DNA from: an uncultured Eubacteriales bacterium
Lineage (GTDB): Bacteria > Bacillota > Clostridia > Oscillospirales > CAG-382
DNA: 64,000 nt
NCBI GenBank assembly: GCA_934444645.1
Contig: CAKSCV010000004.1
Span: 62,001 to 126,000, forward strand
Reading direction: 5' to 3'
Shown: positions 8,916 through 18,288 of the stretch, piece after piece
How the letters are laid out: every line of letters starts with the position of its first letter
Position numbering within the stretch: the stretch's first letter is position 1
Translations under genes and position numbers: made by a program
The notes under the pieces: model-generated
Seen by the model: only the letters and a program-made list of their open reading frames with translations
What the model was told of the DNA's origin: nothing
Database searches by the model: none

Positions 8916-11900
8916 TTAAAGCTTAAAATAATTGACGGCGTTTCGGAACATTCCAATTTCATATTCGCCGGGAACGTTTTTGTAAAGTCCGTTTCCGACA
9001 CGTTCGGAATGACCCATCTTGCCGAATACCCGGCCGTCCGGGGAGGTAATGCCCTCGATGGCGTACATCGAATTGTTGGGATTAAAAGCAATGTCAGCCG
9101 TTGCGTGTCCGTCAAGATCGCAGTATTGGGTCGCAATCTGACCGTTTTCGGCAAGCTTCCCGACAAGCGCATTGTCCGCGATAAAGCGGCCTTCACCATG
9201 CGAGATCGGTACGGAATAGATCTCGCCGACCTTGACACTCGAAAGCCAAGGCGATTTGTTGGAAGCAATGCGCGTGCGCACAATGCGCGATTGGTGACGC
9301 CCGATGGTGTTAAAGGTCAGCGTCGGACAGCTTGCATCGGTATCGATGATTTTTCCGTAGGGAACAAGACCGAGCTTGATCAGTGCCTGGAAGCCGTTGC
9401 AGATGCCGCACATAAGACCGTCGCGCTTGTCGAGCAACGCAGTAACCTGTTCTTTTATGGCGGCGTTGCGGAAGAAGGCTGTGATAAACTTACCCGAACC
9501 GTCCGGTTCGTCGCCGCCGGAAAAGCCGCCCGGAATAAAGACAATCTGCGACGAAGCAAGCTCGGCTGCAAAGGCTTCTGCCGAACGGGCAATGGCATCA
9601 GCCGTTAAATTGCCGACGACCATGATCTTTGCGTCCGCGCCGGCATCACGAACCACTTTTGCACTGTCATATTCACAGTTGGTGCCGGGAAATACCGGAA
9701 TGAGCACCTTGGGACGTGCGTGTGCTACCGCCGGTGCTTTGCGTTCCGCAGGCTTTGCGGCATACGAAAAGTCGCACATTGCGGCTTCGCTTTGCTTGTC
9801 GGTCGGCAGATTACAGGGAAATACCTTTTCCAAGCGGTTTTCGTAAATATCCCGCAATTCCGACGTGCGGATGCATGTATCTTTGTATTCCATCAATCGC
9901 TGTTCCGTGACAAAACCGACCGTTCTGCCGTCTTTGCAGTCCTTCTTTAATTCGAGAAGGAAGCTGCCGTAGCCATAGCCGAATAAATCGTCCATGGTCA
10001 AGTCGTTCTCAAAGCGGAAGCCGTAGCCGTTGCCCAAGCACATTTTCAAGACTGCCTCCGCCATGCCGCCGTAGGTGAGGGTATAGGCGGATATCGCTGT
10101 TCCTTCGGAAAGCAGCTTGTTTACCTTTTCAAACACCTTTATGAGCGAGGAAGCTACCGGCAGTCCGTCCGCGCCGTATTCCGGACGCAGAAGAATGACT
10201 TCGCTTCCGGCCGTCTTGAATTCGTTGGATACAATGCGGTCGGCTTTTTCGGTGGTTACGGCAAACGAAACCAGCGTCGGCGGAACGTCTAAGTTTTCAA
10301 ACGAGCCGCTCATGGAGTCTTTGCCGCCGATGGACGCGACGCCGAAATCCTTTTGCGCACGGAATGCGCCGAGTAATGCCGCCATCGGCTTGCCCCAGCG
10401 TTTCGGGTCGGTACCCGGACGTTCGAAATACTCTTGGAACGTGAGATATACGTCCTTGAATTCCGCTCCGGCTGCCACCAATTTGCAAAGGCTTTCCACC
10501 ACGGCAAGATAAGCTCCATGGTACGGGCTTTTTTCCGTGATAAAGGGATTGTAGCCCCACGACATGAGCGAGCAGGTGTCGGTGTGGCTGTTTTCCACCG
10601 AAATTTTGTGAGCCATCGCTTGAATCGGCGTTTGCTGATGCTTGCCGCCAAACGGCATGAGAAGCGTGCCTGCGCCGATAGTCGAATCAAAACGTTCGGA
10701 AAGGCCGCGCTTGGAGCAGACATTGAGGTCGCCGGCAAGTGCTTTGTACGCTGTTTCAAAATCGGAATCGATTTTTTTGCTATAATCTATGGGCGAGGAA
10801 ACAGCCACATCGATGTGCTTGGCAGCACCGTTGGAATTTAAGAATTCGCGGCTGATGTCCACGATCGTCTTTCCGTTCCAGTGCATGACAAGACGCGGCT
10901 TTTCGGTGACCGAAGCAATCACGGTTGCTTCCAGATTTTCGCTTTCGGCAATTTCAAGAAAACGTGCCACATCCTTCGGCTCGACCACAACCGCCATGCG
11001 TTCTTGGGATTCGCTGATGGCAAGCTCTGTGCCGTCAAGACCTTCGTATTTCTTCGGAACGGCATTCAAATCGATGTCAAGTCCGTCGGCAAGCTCACCG
11101 ACGGCAACCGACACACCGCCTGCACCGAAATCGTTGCAGCGTTTGATCATGCGGCAGGCTTCGGCGTTGCGGAATAACCGCTGTAACTTGCGTTCTTCGG
11201 GCGCGTTGCCCTTTTGCACCTCGGCACCGCAGGTTTCGAGCGAGGAGGCTGTGTGCGCTTTGGAGGAACCGGTCGCACCGCCGCAGCCGTCGCGGCCCGT
11301 GCGACCGCCGAGTAAGATGACCGCATCGCCCGGAGCCGGACGTTCGCGGCGCACGTTTTCGGCAGGAGCCGCGGCAATGACCGCACCGATCTCCATGCGC
11401 TTTGCGGCATAGCCGTCGTGGTAGATTTCGTCCACCATGCCGGTGGCAAGGCCGATTTGGTTGCCATAGGAGGAATAACCGGCAGCGGCCGTCGTCACGA
11501 TCTTTCGCTGCGGCAGCTTGCCGGGCAGCGTTTCGGCAATCGGACGTGTCGGGTCGGCCGCACCCGTCACGCGCATGGCGGCATAGACATAGCTGCGTCC
11601 CGAAAGCGGGTCGCGGATCGCGCCGCCGATACAGGTGGCCGCACCGCCGAACGGCTCGATCTCGGTCGGATGGTTGTGCGTTTCATTCTTGAAAAGAAGT
11701 AACCACGGCTGTTTTTCGCCGTCCACCTCGACGGTGATTTTCACCGTGCAGGCATTGATTTCTTCGGATTCGTCGAGCTTGGCAAGCTTGCCGCGGCTCT
11801 TTAAGTATTTGGCCGCCAGCGTGGCAATGTCCATGAGATTGACCGGCTTTGTGCGGCCGAGCGCTTCGCGCGTTTTCAAATAGTCCTCATAGGTGCTCTG

Positions 11901-12623
11901 AATGAGCGCATCCTCAAAGGTGACCTTGTCGATCGTCGTAAGAAAAGTGGTGTGGCGGCAGTGATCCGACCAGTACGTGTCGATCATGCGCAGTTCGGTC
12001 ATGGTCGGGTCGCGCTTTTCCGAAGCAAAATAGCGTTTGCAGAACTCGATGTCCGCAAGGTCCATCGCAAGCCCATAGGTTTTTATATACGCTTCAAGAC
12101 CGGCACGGTCAGCACTTATAAATCCGTCAAGCGTTTGGATGGTTTCCGGAACGCTGTACTTTGCCGCAAGCGTTTCCGGCTTTTCGAAGGACGCTTCACG
12201 TGCCTCTACCGGATTGATGACGTATTTTTTGACGGCGGCAAGCTCTTTTTCGGAAAGTGAGCCGTATAACAGATATACCTTTGCCGTGCGGACGCGCGGC
12301 CGCTCGCCTTGGGAGATGATCTGGATACATTGGGCGGCAGAATCGGCGCGCTGGTCAAATTGACCGGGCAGGTATTCCACGGCAAAGGCGGCTGCGTCTT
12401 TTGTGTCGATATCCTCCGTAACCGTATCTAACTGCGGCTCGGAAAAGACCGTCTTTTTGGCGTATTCAAACAAATCCTCCGCAATGTTTTCCACATCATA
12501 CCGGTTGATGACGCGCACCTTTTCCAGCGAAGCGATACCCAAAATGTCGCGTGCTTCGGTTAAAAGGGCGTTGGCTTCGTGGGCAAAGACCGGCTTTTTT
12601 TCTGCATATACTCTGTAGACCAT
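8916..12623 (-). CDS. purL: Phosphoribosylformylglycinamidine synthase, single-chain
   Basis: 1235 residues, converting FGAR to FGAM with glutamine and ATP. It is the large fused type: synthetase domains with [20 protein letters not shown] near residue 310 and [16 protein letters not shown] near 440, then a C-terminal class-I glutamine amidotransferase with [15 protein letters not shown] and the nucleophile Cys in [10 protein letters not shown]. No separate PurS/PurQ is therefore needed. Two bases separate it from the upstream purD stop. The C-terminal half of the synthetase portion carries the [15 protein letters not shown] stretch typical of the clostridial single-chain clade. Confidence 0.96.
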   Translation of the reverse strand: MVYRVYAEKKPVFAHEANALLTEARDILGIASLEKVRVINRYDVENIAEDLFEYAKKTVFSEPQLDTVTEDIDTKDAAAFAVEYLPGQFDQRADSAAQCIQIISQGERPRVRTAKVYLLYGSLSEKELAAVKKYVINPVEAREASFEKPETLAAKYSVPETIQTLDGFISADRAGLEAYIKTYGLAMDLADIEFCKRYFASEKRDPTMTELRMIDTYWSDHCRHTTFLTTIDKVTFEDALIQSTYEDYLKTREALGRTKPVNLMDIATLAAKYLKSRGKLAKLDESEEINACTVKITVEVDGEKQPWLLLFKNETHNHPTEIEPFGGAATCIGGAIRDPLSGRSYVYAAMRVTGAADPTRPIAETLPGKLPQRKIVTTAAAGYSSYGNQIGLATGMVDEIYHDGYAAKRMEIGAVIAAAPAENVRRERPAPGDAVILLGGRTGRDGCGGATGSSKAHTASSLETCGAEVQKGNAPEERKLQRLFRNAEACRMIKRCNDFGAGGVSVAVGELADGLDIDLNAVPKKYEGLDGTELAISESQERMAVVVEPKDVARFLEIAESENLEATVIASVTEKPRLVMHWNGKTIVDISREFLNSNGAAKHIDVAVSSPIDYSKKIDSDFETAYKALAGDLNVCSKRGLSERFDSTIGAGTLLMPFGGKHQQTPIQAMAHKISVENSHTDTCSLMSWGYNPFITEKSPYHGAYLAVVESLCKLVAAGAEFKDVYLTFQEYFERPGTDPKRWGKPMAALLGAFRAQKDFGVASIGGKDSMSGSFENLDVPPTLVSFAVTTEKADRIVSNEFKTAGSEVILLRPEYGADGLPVASSLIKVFEKVNKLLSEGTAISAYTLTYGGMAEAVLKMCLGNGYGFRFENDLTMDDLFGYGYGSFLLELKKDCKDGRTVGFVTEQRLMEYKDTCIRTSELRDIYENRLEKVFPCNLPTDKQSEAAMCDFSYAAKPAERKAPAVAHARPKVLIPVFPGTNCEYDSAKVVRDAGADAKIMVVGNLTADAIARSAEAFAAELASSQIVFIPGGFSGGDEPDGSGKFITAFFRNAAIKEQVTALLDKRDGLMCGICNGFQALIKLGLVPYGKIIDTDASCPTLTFNTIGRHQSRIVRTRIASNKSPWLSSVKVGEIYSVPISHGEGRFIADNALVGKLAENGQIATQYCDLDGHATADIAFNPNNSMYAIEGITSPDGRVFGKMGHSERVGNGLYKNVPGEYEIGMFRNAVNYFKL

Positions 12624-12625
12624 GT

Positions 12626-13903
12626 TTAATTCTCCTTTTTGCCGATGGCGGCGAGTGCTTTCGCGCCGATATCCGTGCGATAGTAAGCGTTTTCAAAGGT
12701 GATATGCGGCACAATCTCGTAGGCGGCTTTAACGGCGTTTTCCAATGTGTCTGCCGTCGCCGTCACGCCCAAAACGCGTCCGCCGGATGTGAGCAGCTTC
12801 CCGTCCGCTGTTTTTGCGCCGGCTACATAAACATTGTCCTTGTACTTGTCCGGGAGCGTGATCGGGAAGCCCGATGCATATTTCTGCGGATAGCCGCTTG
12901 ACGCTTCAATGACGCAGCACGCCGCACCTTCTGAAAATTCAACGTCCGCCTTGTCAAGCGTTCCGTCGGTGGTCGCACGCATGACCGTGTACAGGTCGCT
13001 TTTCAACAGCGGCAGAACGACTTGCGTTTCGGGATCGCCGAACCGACAGTTGTATTCGATGACCTTCGGACCGTTTTCGGTCAACATCAGTCCAAAATAC
13101 AGACAGCCCTTAAAGGTTCTGCCCTCGGCGTTCATGGCGCGAATGGTCGGCAGAAAGATTTTTTCCATGCATTCGTCCGCTGTTTCTTTGGTATAGTAGG
13201 GATTGGGCGCGACCGTTCCCATGCCGCCGGTGTTTAAGCCTCTGTCACCGTCCAGCGCGCGTTTGTGATCCATGGAGGAAACCATCGGAACAAGTGTTTT
13301 TCCGTCGGTAAAGGATAAAACCGAAACCTCCGGACCGGTTAAGAACTCCTCGATAACGACGCTTGCGCCGCTTTCGCCGAATACCTTGTCCTTCATCATG
13401 GAAATCACGGCGTTTTTTGCTTCTTCACGCGTAGACGCAATGATAACGCCCTTGCCGAGTGCAAGTCCGTCTGCTTTGACCACCGTCGGAACCGGTGCGG
13501 TGTCAAGATAGCGAAGTGCTGCGTCAAGTTCGGTGAAAACCTCATAAGCGGCGGTCGGAATGCCGTATTTTTTCATTAAGTTCTTGGAGAAAACCTTGCT
13601 GCCTTCGATAATGGCCGCCTTCTTATTCGGACCGAATGCCGGAATGCCGCGTTCTTCGAGCGCATCCACCGCACCGAGAACCAACGGATCGTCCGGCGCG
13701 ACGACCGCGTAATCCACCGCATGACTTACGGCAAAATCGCAGATTTTATCGATTTCCTTCGCACCGATAGCGACGCATTCGGCATCGTCTTTCATGCCGC
13801 CGTTGCCGGGCAGGGCGTAGATTTTTGTGATAGCGGGATTTTCTTTTAATTTTTTGATAATGGCGTGTTCTCTGCCGCCGCCACCGACGACTAAGAGCTT
13901 CAT
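12626..13903 (-). CDS. purD: Phosphoribosylamine-glycine ligase
   Basis: 425 residues with the N-terminal KLLVVGGGGREHAI motif and an ATP-grasp fold (VVKADGLALGKGVIIA, and EYNCRFGDPETQVVLP near the metal site). It joins phosphoribosylamine to glycine to give GAR. I start at the ATG at 13903, ten bases after GGAG; an in-frame TTG two codons upstream is closer to the ribosome site but less likely. The upstream gap of 95 bases holds two ACCGGTTAA repeats and a GC-rich hairpin. Confidence 0.95.
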   Translation of the reverse strand: MKLLVVGGGGREHAIIKKLKENPAITKIYALPGNGGMKDDAECVAIGAKEIDKICDFAVSHAVDYAVVAPDDPLVLGAVDALEERGIPAFGPNKKAAIIEGSKVFSKNLMKKYGIPTAAYEVFTELDAALRYLDTAPVPTVVKADGLALGKGVIIASTREEAKNAVISMMKDKVFGESGASVVIEEFLTGPEVSVLSFTDGKTLVPMVSSMDHKRALDGDRGLNTGGMGTVAPNPYYTKETADECMEKIFLPTIRAMNAEGRTFKGCLYFGLMLTENGPKVIEYNCRFGDPETQVVLPLLKSDLYTVMRATTDGTLDKADVEFSEGAACCVIEASSGYPQKYASGFPITLPDKYKDNVYVAGAKTADGKLLTSGGRVLGVTATADTLENAVKAAYEIVPHITFENAYYRTDIGAKALAAIGKKEN

Positions 13904-13925
13904 ATACAAAACACTCCTTTTTTTA

Positions 13926-13950
13926 TACCGGTTAATTTTTTACCGGTTAA
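13926..13950. repeat. Pair of TACCGGTTAA repeats upstream of purD
   Basis: Two direct copies of TACCGGTTAA (13926-13935 and 13941-13950), 23-47 bases before the purD start on the minus strand. Each holds the palindrome ACCGGT. A second pair of ACCGGT palindromes occupies the same relative place before the PurO gene. Confidence 0.6.
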
Positions 13951-13998
13951 CCGCAAGCGGCGCGTCGCATTTTTCTGCGGCGCGCTTTTGCGATGAAT

Positions 13999-15183
13999 TT
14001 AGTGATGGAACAAACGCATACCGGTGAATGCCAGGACCATGCCGTACTTGTTGCAGGCGTCAATGACCGCGTCGTCGCGAATCGAGCCGCCCGGCTCGGC
14101 AATGTAGCTGACACCGCTGCTATGCGCACGCTCGATGTTGTCGGAAAACGGGAAAAACGCATCCGAACCGAGTGAAACGCCGGTGATCGTTTTGAGATAG
14201 TCCCTTGCTTCTTTGTCCGTAAGCGGTTCGGGACGGCGCGAAAAATAACGCTGCCAAACGCCGTCGGCGCAGACATCCTCTTCATTTTTGTTGATGTAGC
14301 CGTCGATGGCATTGTCGCGGTCGGCGCGGCCGAGCGTGTCAAGAAAGGGCAGGGAAAGCACCTTTTCGTGCTGCCGCAATTGCCATGTGTCGGCCTTGGT
14401 TCCGGCAAGTCTGGTGCAGTGAATGCGCGACTGCTGGCCTGCACCCACGCCGATGGCTTGTCCGTCATAGGCAAAGCAGACCGAATTGGATTGCGTGTAC
14501 TTGAGAGTAATCAGCGAGATAATCAAATCGCGCACCGCGTTTTCGGGAAGATTTTTGTTTTCGGTCACAAGGTTCGAAAGCAGCGCACGGTCAATTTTGA
14601 AATTGTTGCGGCCTTGCTCAAACGTAATGCCGAACACCTGCTTGCGTTCGGTTTCTTCGGGTACATAGCCGGGATCGATCTTTACGATATTATACGCACC
14701 CTTGCGCTTGCTTTTTAAGATTTCAAGTGCTTTCGGCGTAAAGCCCGGCGCGATAACGCCGTCGGACACCTCACGCTTGATGAGAAGTGCCGTCGTCTCA
14801 TCGCAAACGTCGCTGAGCGCAATCCAGTCGCCGAACGAACACATGCGGTCAGTGCCCCTTGCTCTGGCAAATGCCATCGCAAGCGGTGAATCGTTCACAC
14901 CGTCGATATCATCGACAAAGCAAGCCTTTTGAAGCGACGGCGAGAGCGGAAGCCCAACGGCCGCCGAGGTGGGACTGACGTGCTTGAACGAGGTCGCACA
15001 GGCAAGGCCGGTTGCTTCCTTTAATTCCTTCACCAACTGCCACGAGTTGAACGCGTCAAGAAAGTTGATATAGCCCGGACGTCCCGAAAGGATCTCGATC
15101 GGAAGCTCGCTTGCGTCCGCCATATAAATGCGTGCCGGTTTTTGGTTGGGGTTGCAGCCGTATTTGAGTTCAAATTCTTTCAT
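13999..15183 (-). CDS. AICAR transformylase, stand-alone
   Basis: 394 residues corresponding to the AICAR formyltransferase half of PurH only; no MGS-like IMP cyclohydrolase domain is present. Visible signatures include LKYGCNPNQ at the N-terminus, LACATSFKHVSPTSAA near residue 62 and VGAGQQSRIHCTRLAG near 247. The enzyme transfers the formyl group from 10-formyl-THF to AICAR, giving FAICAR. The following ring closure would be done by the PurO-type protein encoded just upstream (33-base gap). Start ATG at 15183 is preceded by AAAGGAATGCC. Confidence 0.93.
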   Translation of the reverse strand: MKEFELKYGCNPNQKPARIYMADASELPIEILSGRPGYINFLDAFNSWQLVKELKEATGLACATSFKHVSPTSAAVGLPLSPSLQKACFVDDIDGVNDSPLAMAFARARGTDRMCSFGDWIALSDVCDETTALLIKREVSDGVIAPGFTPKALEILKSKRKGAYNIVKIDPGYVPEETERKQVFGITFEQGRNNFKIDRALLSNLVTENKNLPENAVRDLIISLITLKYTQSNSVCFAYDGQAIGVGAGQQSRIHCTRLAGTKADTWQLRQHEKVLSLPFLDTLGRADRDNAIDGYINKNEEDVCADGVWQRYFSRRPEPLTDKEARDYLKTITGVSLGSDAFFPFSDNIERAHSSGVSYIAEPGGSIRDDAVIDACNKYGMVLAFTGMRLFHH

Positions 15184-15215
15184 AGTGGCATTCCTTTCTG
15201 TTGTCGCCGCGCGTT

Positions 15216-15935
15216 TTACGCGAAACGGTTGATAAGACGGTATTTTTCTTTGCCGGTTGCAAGGTCGGTGTAGCGGACATAGAGCGAAATCTTATTGTTT
15301 GCATCGAGATGCTCCCAAATATCGGTCGAAAACGCGTCGATATCGTCGGGAATGCTCACACGCTCCGGTTCGCCCTGAAAGGTCGGCAGCGGTTCGCCGT
15401 CAGTCACATAGGTGTGAAGAAAATGACCGAGTCCTTTTTTTGCCGGATAGGAAAACGTGTAGCGTGCGCAATCCGAGCCCTGCTTGTCGATGCTCTTCAA
15501 AATGCTCATTTCATAGGTGAACGAGCCGTTTGCAAAGGTGAGCATACTGCTGATACGCGGCGTGAAATTCGGTTCATCCGGCTCAAAGGAACGTGTTTCG
15601 AGAGCTGCTTTGAAATCCTTGCCGTCTTTTATAAAGTCATAGATCGTGTCGGTTTGGTCGCCGTTTGTTACGATGAGTTTGTTTTCATAGGATCGAATTG
15701 CCGCGTAAATGATGAGCGACGGGTCTTTGACCTTGGCCTTGTCGTAAGGCTCGGTGAAAAGCGCACCGTCCTTTAAGGTGAAAACACGGTTGCGGCTGTT
15801 GGCGCTTCTGCCCATAATAAAGTAGGCGATAACGGCATTCCGGCCGTTTTCGGAAAGTCCGGTGACAATGCCGCGTCCGACATACGGATTTCCGGCAATG
15901 CGTTCTCCGATGGTTTTGCTGTCGTAAATGTTCAT
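15216..15935 (-). CDS. purO: IMP cyclohydrolase, PurO-like
   Basis: 239 residues, resembling the archaeal-type IMP cyclohydrolase family (PF07826) rather than the cyclohydrolase half of PurH. Family-like stretches are NPYVGRGIVTGLSENG near residue 16, YFIMGRSANSRNRVF near 37 and EPDEPNFTPRISSML near 116. It would close FAICAR to IMP, the last step of the pathway. Its place beside a stand-alone AICAR transformylase fits a split replacement of PurH, known from some Clostridia. Start ATG at 15935 has AAGGAG seven bases upstream. The symbol is by family resemblance. Confidence 0.88.
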   Translation of the reverse strand: MNIYDSKTIGERIAGNPYVGRGIVTGLSENGRNAVIAYFIMGRSANSRNRVFTLKDGALFTEPYDKAKVKDPSLIIYAAIRSYENKLIVTNGDQTDTIYDFIKDGKDFKAALETRSFEPDEPNFTPRISSMLTFANGSFTYEMSILKSIDKQGSDCARYTFSYPAKKGLGHFLHTYVTDGEPLPTFQGEPERVSIPDDIDAFSTDIWEHLDANNKISLYVRYTDLATGKEKYRLINRFA

Positions 15936-15954
15936 GGCTTACTCCTTTTTTGTG

Positions 15955-15987
15955 TACCGGTTTACTGTGTTTGATGCACCGGTATAC
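15955..15987. repeat. Pair of ACCGGT palindromes upstream of purO
   Basis: TACCGGTTTA (15955-15964) and CACCGGTATAC (15977-15987) fill the gap between the purN stop and the purO start, mirroring the pair before purD. No function is known to me. Confidence 0.5.
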
Positions 15988-16599
15988 TTATTTCTGGCGC
16001 ATATCGGCACAGACCTTTTGTACTGCTGCCGGGAGAAGGATCCATTCGGCCTCCTCCATCACGCGCTTCTGTAAAATTTCCGGCGTGTCGCCGTCCTGTA
16101 TTTCGACGGCTTTCTGTAGGATGATTTCACCGCCGTCCGGAATCTCGTTGACAAAATGTACCGTCGCGCCGGTCACCTTGACGCCGTAAGCAAGTGCGGC
16201 TTCATGTACGTGCAACCCGTAAAAGCCCTCTCCGCAAAACGACGGGATGAGCGACGGATGCACATTGAGAATACGTCTTGGATACGCAGAGGTGAAGCTC
16301 TCGCTTAAAATGCACATGAATCCGGCAAGCACGATAAGACCGATGCCGTTTGCGTCTAAAACCGCACGGATTTTTGCTTCAAACGCTTCCCGTGTGCCGC
16401 ATTCCTTTTTCTGCACGACCGCAGTCGGAATCCCGGCGGTCTTGGCACGCGTAAGCGCATAAGCGTCCGGCTTGTTTGATACGACGAGCGACAGAACGCC
16501 GTCTGTGATCTTCCCGGCCTTTTGCGCGTCGATAAGGGCTTGCAGGTTTGTGCCGCCGCCCGAAACGAGAACGGCGACCTTGATGGGATTTTGGCTCAT
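15988..16599 (-). CDS. purN: Phosphoribosylglycinamide formyltransferase
   Basis: 203 residues with the N-terminal VAVLVSGGGTNLQALIDA motif, the HPSLIPSF catalytic histidine region near 110 and GATVHFVNEIPDGGEII near 140. It formylates GAR with 10-formyl-THF. The start ATG overlaps the stop of the upstream transporter gene by four bases (ATGA), implying translational coupling between formate transport and formyl transfer genes. No formate-dependent PurT is seen in the window. Confidence 0.96.
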   Translation of the reverse strand: MSQNPIKVAVLVSGGGTNLQALIDAQKAGKITDGVLSLVVSNKPDAYALTRAKTAGIPTAVVQKKECGTREAFEAKIRAVLDANGIGLIVLAGFMCILSESFTSAYPRRILNVHPSLIPSFCGEGFYGLHVHEAALAYGVKVTGATVHFVNEIPDGGEIILQKAVEIQDGDTPEILQKRVMEEAEWILLPAAVQKVCADMRQK

Positions 16600-17219
16600 T
16601 TGGCTTCTCCTTGTGTGTTTTTATGCGGCTCGGCGAGAAGGGATAAAACGGGAAGTAAAAGACCGCCGACCGAATTTCCGAGAACGATAAGCAAAAGATA
16701 ACCGCCCGCCGTGAGCGCATAACGCCCGGCAGCGAAGAAGTAGAACAAATCAGCAATCGAGTGTTCGAATCCGGCAAGAATAAAGACCGGTACGCAGAAA
16801 AGAATGCCGATAAACGTGCTTTTTTCGCGGTAAACCGAAACGGCAAGATACATTAAAATGCCGCAGAACACGGCGCGTATCAGCGCGGAGGGCACACTTT
16901 GCGCAAGCTTTGCTTCGCACAGTGCCGCCGCTTTTTCATACAGCGCATTTTGCGAAAAACGGATGGCGTTTCCGGCGGCAAATGTTCCAATCAGATTCCC
17001 GAGAAAACAAAAGGTAAGATTCTTAAAATCAATTGCACGATGCGAAAAGGCAAGATAGCCCACTTTTCCGGTATACAGCGAATAGCCTTTGGCGCAAATG
17101 CAAATAAGCGCCACCGAAAAAAGAATCGCACCGATCACACGGTTTTCGCTTGCCAAAAAGACCGCACCGCCGATGCCGATGAGCATTCCGGCGCAAATGC
17201 CGTAAAATAAGTCTTTCAT
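16596..17219 (-). CDS. Formate/nitrite transporter (FocA/NirC family)
   Basis: 207 residues, hydrophobic, with about six membrane segments. FNT-type features include the LGNLIGTFAAG stretch near residue 70, AGFEHSIADLFYF near 148 with the central histidine region, and a C-terminal LGNSVGGLLLP repeat. FNT channels are pentamers that pass formate, nitrite or related small anions. Start ATG at 17219 lies four bases after the purM stop; a longer frame reading back into purM is rejected. The stop overlaps the purN start. Placed between purM and purN, in an operon ending in formate-THF ligase, it most plausibly moves formate. Substrate choice is inferred from context. Confidence 0.88.
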   Translation of the reverse strand: MKDLFYGICAGMLIGIGGAVFLASENRVIGAILFSVALICICAKGYSLYTGKVGYLAFSHRAIDFKNLTFCFLGNLIGTFAAGNAIRFSQNALYEKAAALCEAKLAQSVPSALIRAVFCGILMYLAVSVYREKSTFIGILFCVPVFILAGFEHSIADLFYFFAAGRYALTAGGYLLLIVLGNSVGGLLLPVLSLLAEPHKNTQGEAK

Positions 17220-17223
17220 CGAT

Positions 17224-18264
17224 TTAACCGCGAATAACGATTTTGTCGTCGGCACGAACGATTTTTCCAAGGATATACGCATCCTCGCCGGCACTTTTCA
17301 GTACGTCGAGTGCCGTGTCCGCCTGTTCTTTCGGAACGACCGCACTCATGCCCACGCCCATGTTGAAGGTGTTGAACATGTCGCGCTCATCAATGTTTCC
17401 GGTTTTTGCAATCAGGTCGAAAATCGGAAGTACCCGAACCGCCGCACGGTCGATTTCGGCACAAAGCCCGTCGGGAATGCTGCGCGGAATATTTTCGTAA
17501 AAGCCGCCGCCGGTGATGTGGGAAATGCCGCGAACCGTCACCTTTTCAAGAAGCGAAAGAATCGGTTTTACATAGATTTTGGTCGGCGTCAGCAGCGTTT
17601 CACCGACACTTTTGCCGCAAAGCTCTGCGACAGGCGTTTTGATGTCGGCTTTTTCCACGTCGAACACCTTGCGTACAAGCGAAAAACCGTTGGAATGTAC
17701 GCCGCTGGACGGGAGCGCCACAATCACGTCACCCTCACGCATGGTTTTGTTGTCTAAAATCTTCTTTTTATCGACCGCACCGACCGCAAACCCGGCAAGG
17801 TCATATTCTTCGACCGGATAAAAGCCAGGCATTTCAGCCGTTTCGCCGCCGATGAGCGCCGCACCCGACTGCACACAGCCTTCTGCCACGCCCGAAACGA
17901 TTTCGGCAATGCGTTCCGGCACGTTTTTGCCGCAGGCGATATAATCGAGGAAGAAGAGCGGCTTTGCACCGCTGCAAATGATGTCGTTGACGCACATGGC
18001 AACACAGTCGATGCCGACCGTGTCGTGCTTGTCCATCAAAAACGCAAGCTTTAATTTGGTGCCGACGCCGTCTGTGCCGCTGACAAGCACCGGCTTTTCC
18101 ATGCCGGTCACGTCAAGCTCAAACAGACCGCCGAAGCCGCCGATGTCTGAGCATACGCCGCTTGTCATGGTGCGTGCGATATGCGCTTTCATAAGCTCGA
18201 CCGCTTTGTAGCCGGCAGTGATGTCCACACCGGCGTTTTTATAGCTTTCACTGTAACTTTTCAT
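17224..18264 (-). CDS. purM: Phosphoribosylformylglycinamidine cyclo-ligase
   Basis: 346 residues, the normal length. Signatures: [11 protein letters not shown] at the N-terminus, [15 protein letters not shown] near 60, [11 protein letters not shown] near 138 and [16 protein letters not shown] near 238. It closes FGAM to AIR with ATP. Start ATG at 18264; 24 bases separate it from purF. Confidence 0.97.
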   Translation of the reverse strand: MKSYSESYKNAGVDITAGYKAVELMKAHIARTMTSGVCSDIGGFGGLFELDVTGMEKPVLVSGTDGVGTKLKLAFLMDKHDTVGIDCVAMCVNDIICSGAKPLFFLDYIACGKNVPERIAEIVSGVAEGCVQSGAALIGGETAEMPGFYPVEEYDLAGFAVGAVDKKKILDNKTMREGDVIVALPSSGVHSNGFSLVRKVFDVEKADIKTPVAELCGKSVGETLLTPTKIYVKPILSLLEKVTVRGISHITGGGFYENIPRSIPDGLCAEIDRAAVRVLPIFDLIAKTGNIDERDMFNTFNMGVGMSAVVPKEQADTALDVLKSAGEDAYILGKIVRADDKIVIRG

Positions 18265-18288
18265 ATTTGTCCTCCAAGTCCTTCGCCT

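Noticed and set aside
8784..9608. Open frame on the plus strand opposite purL and the fhs start
   Set aside because: It is antisense to two certain purine genes and shows no recognisable protein features.
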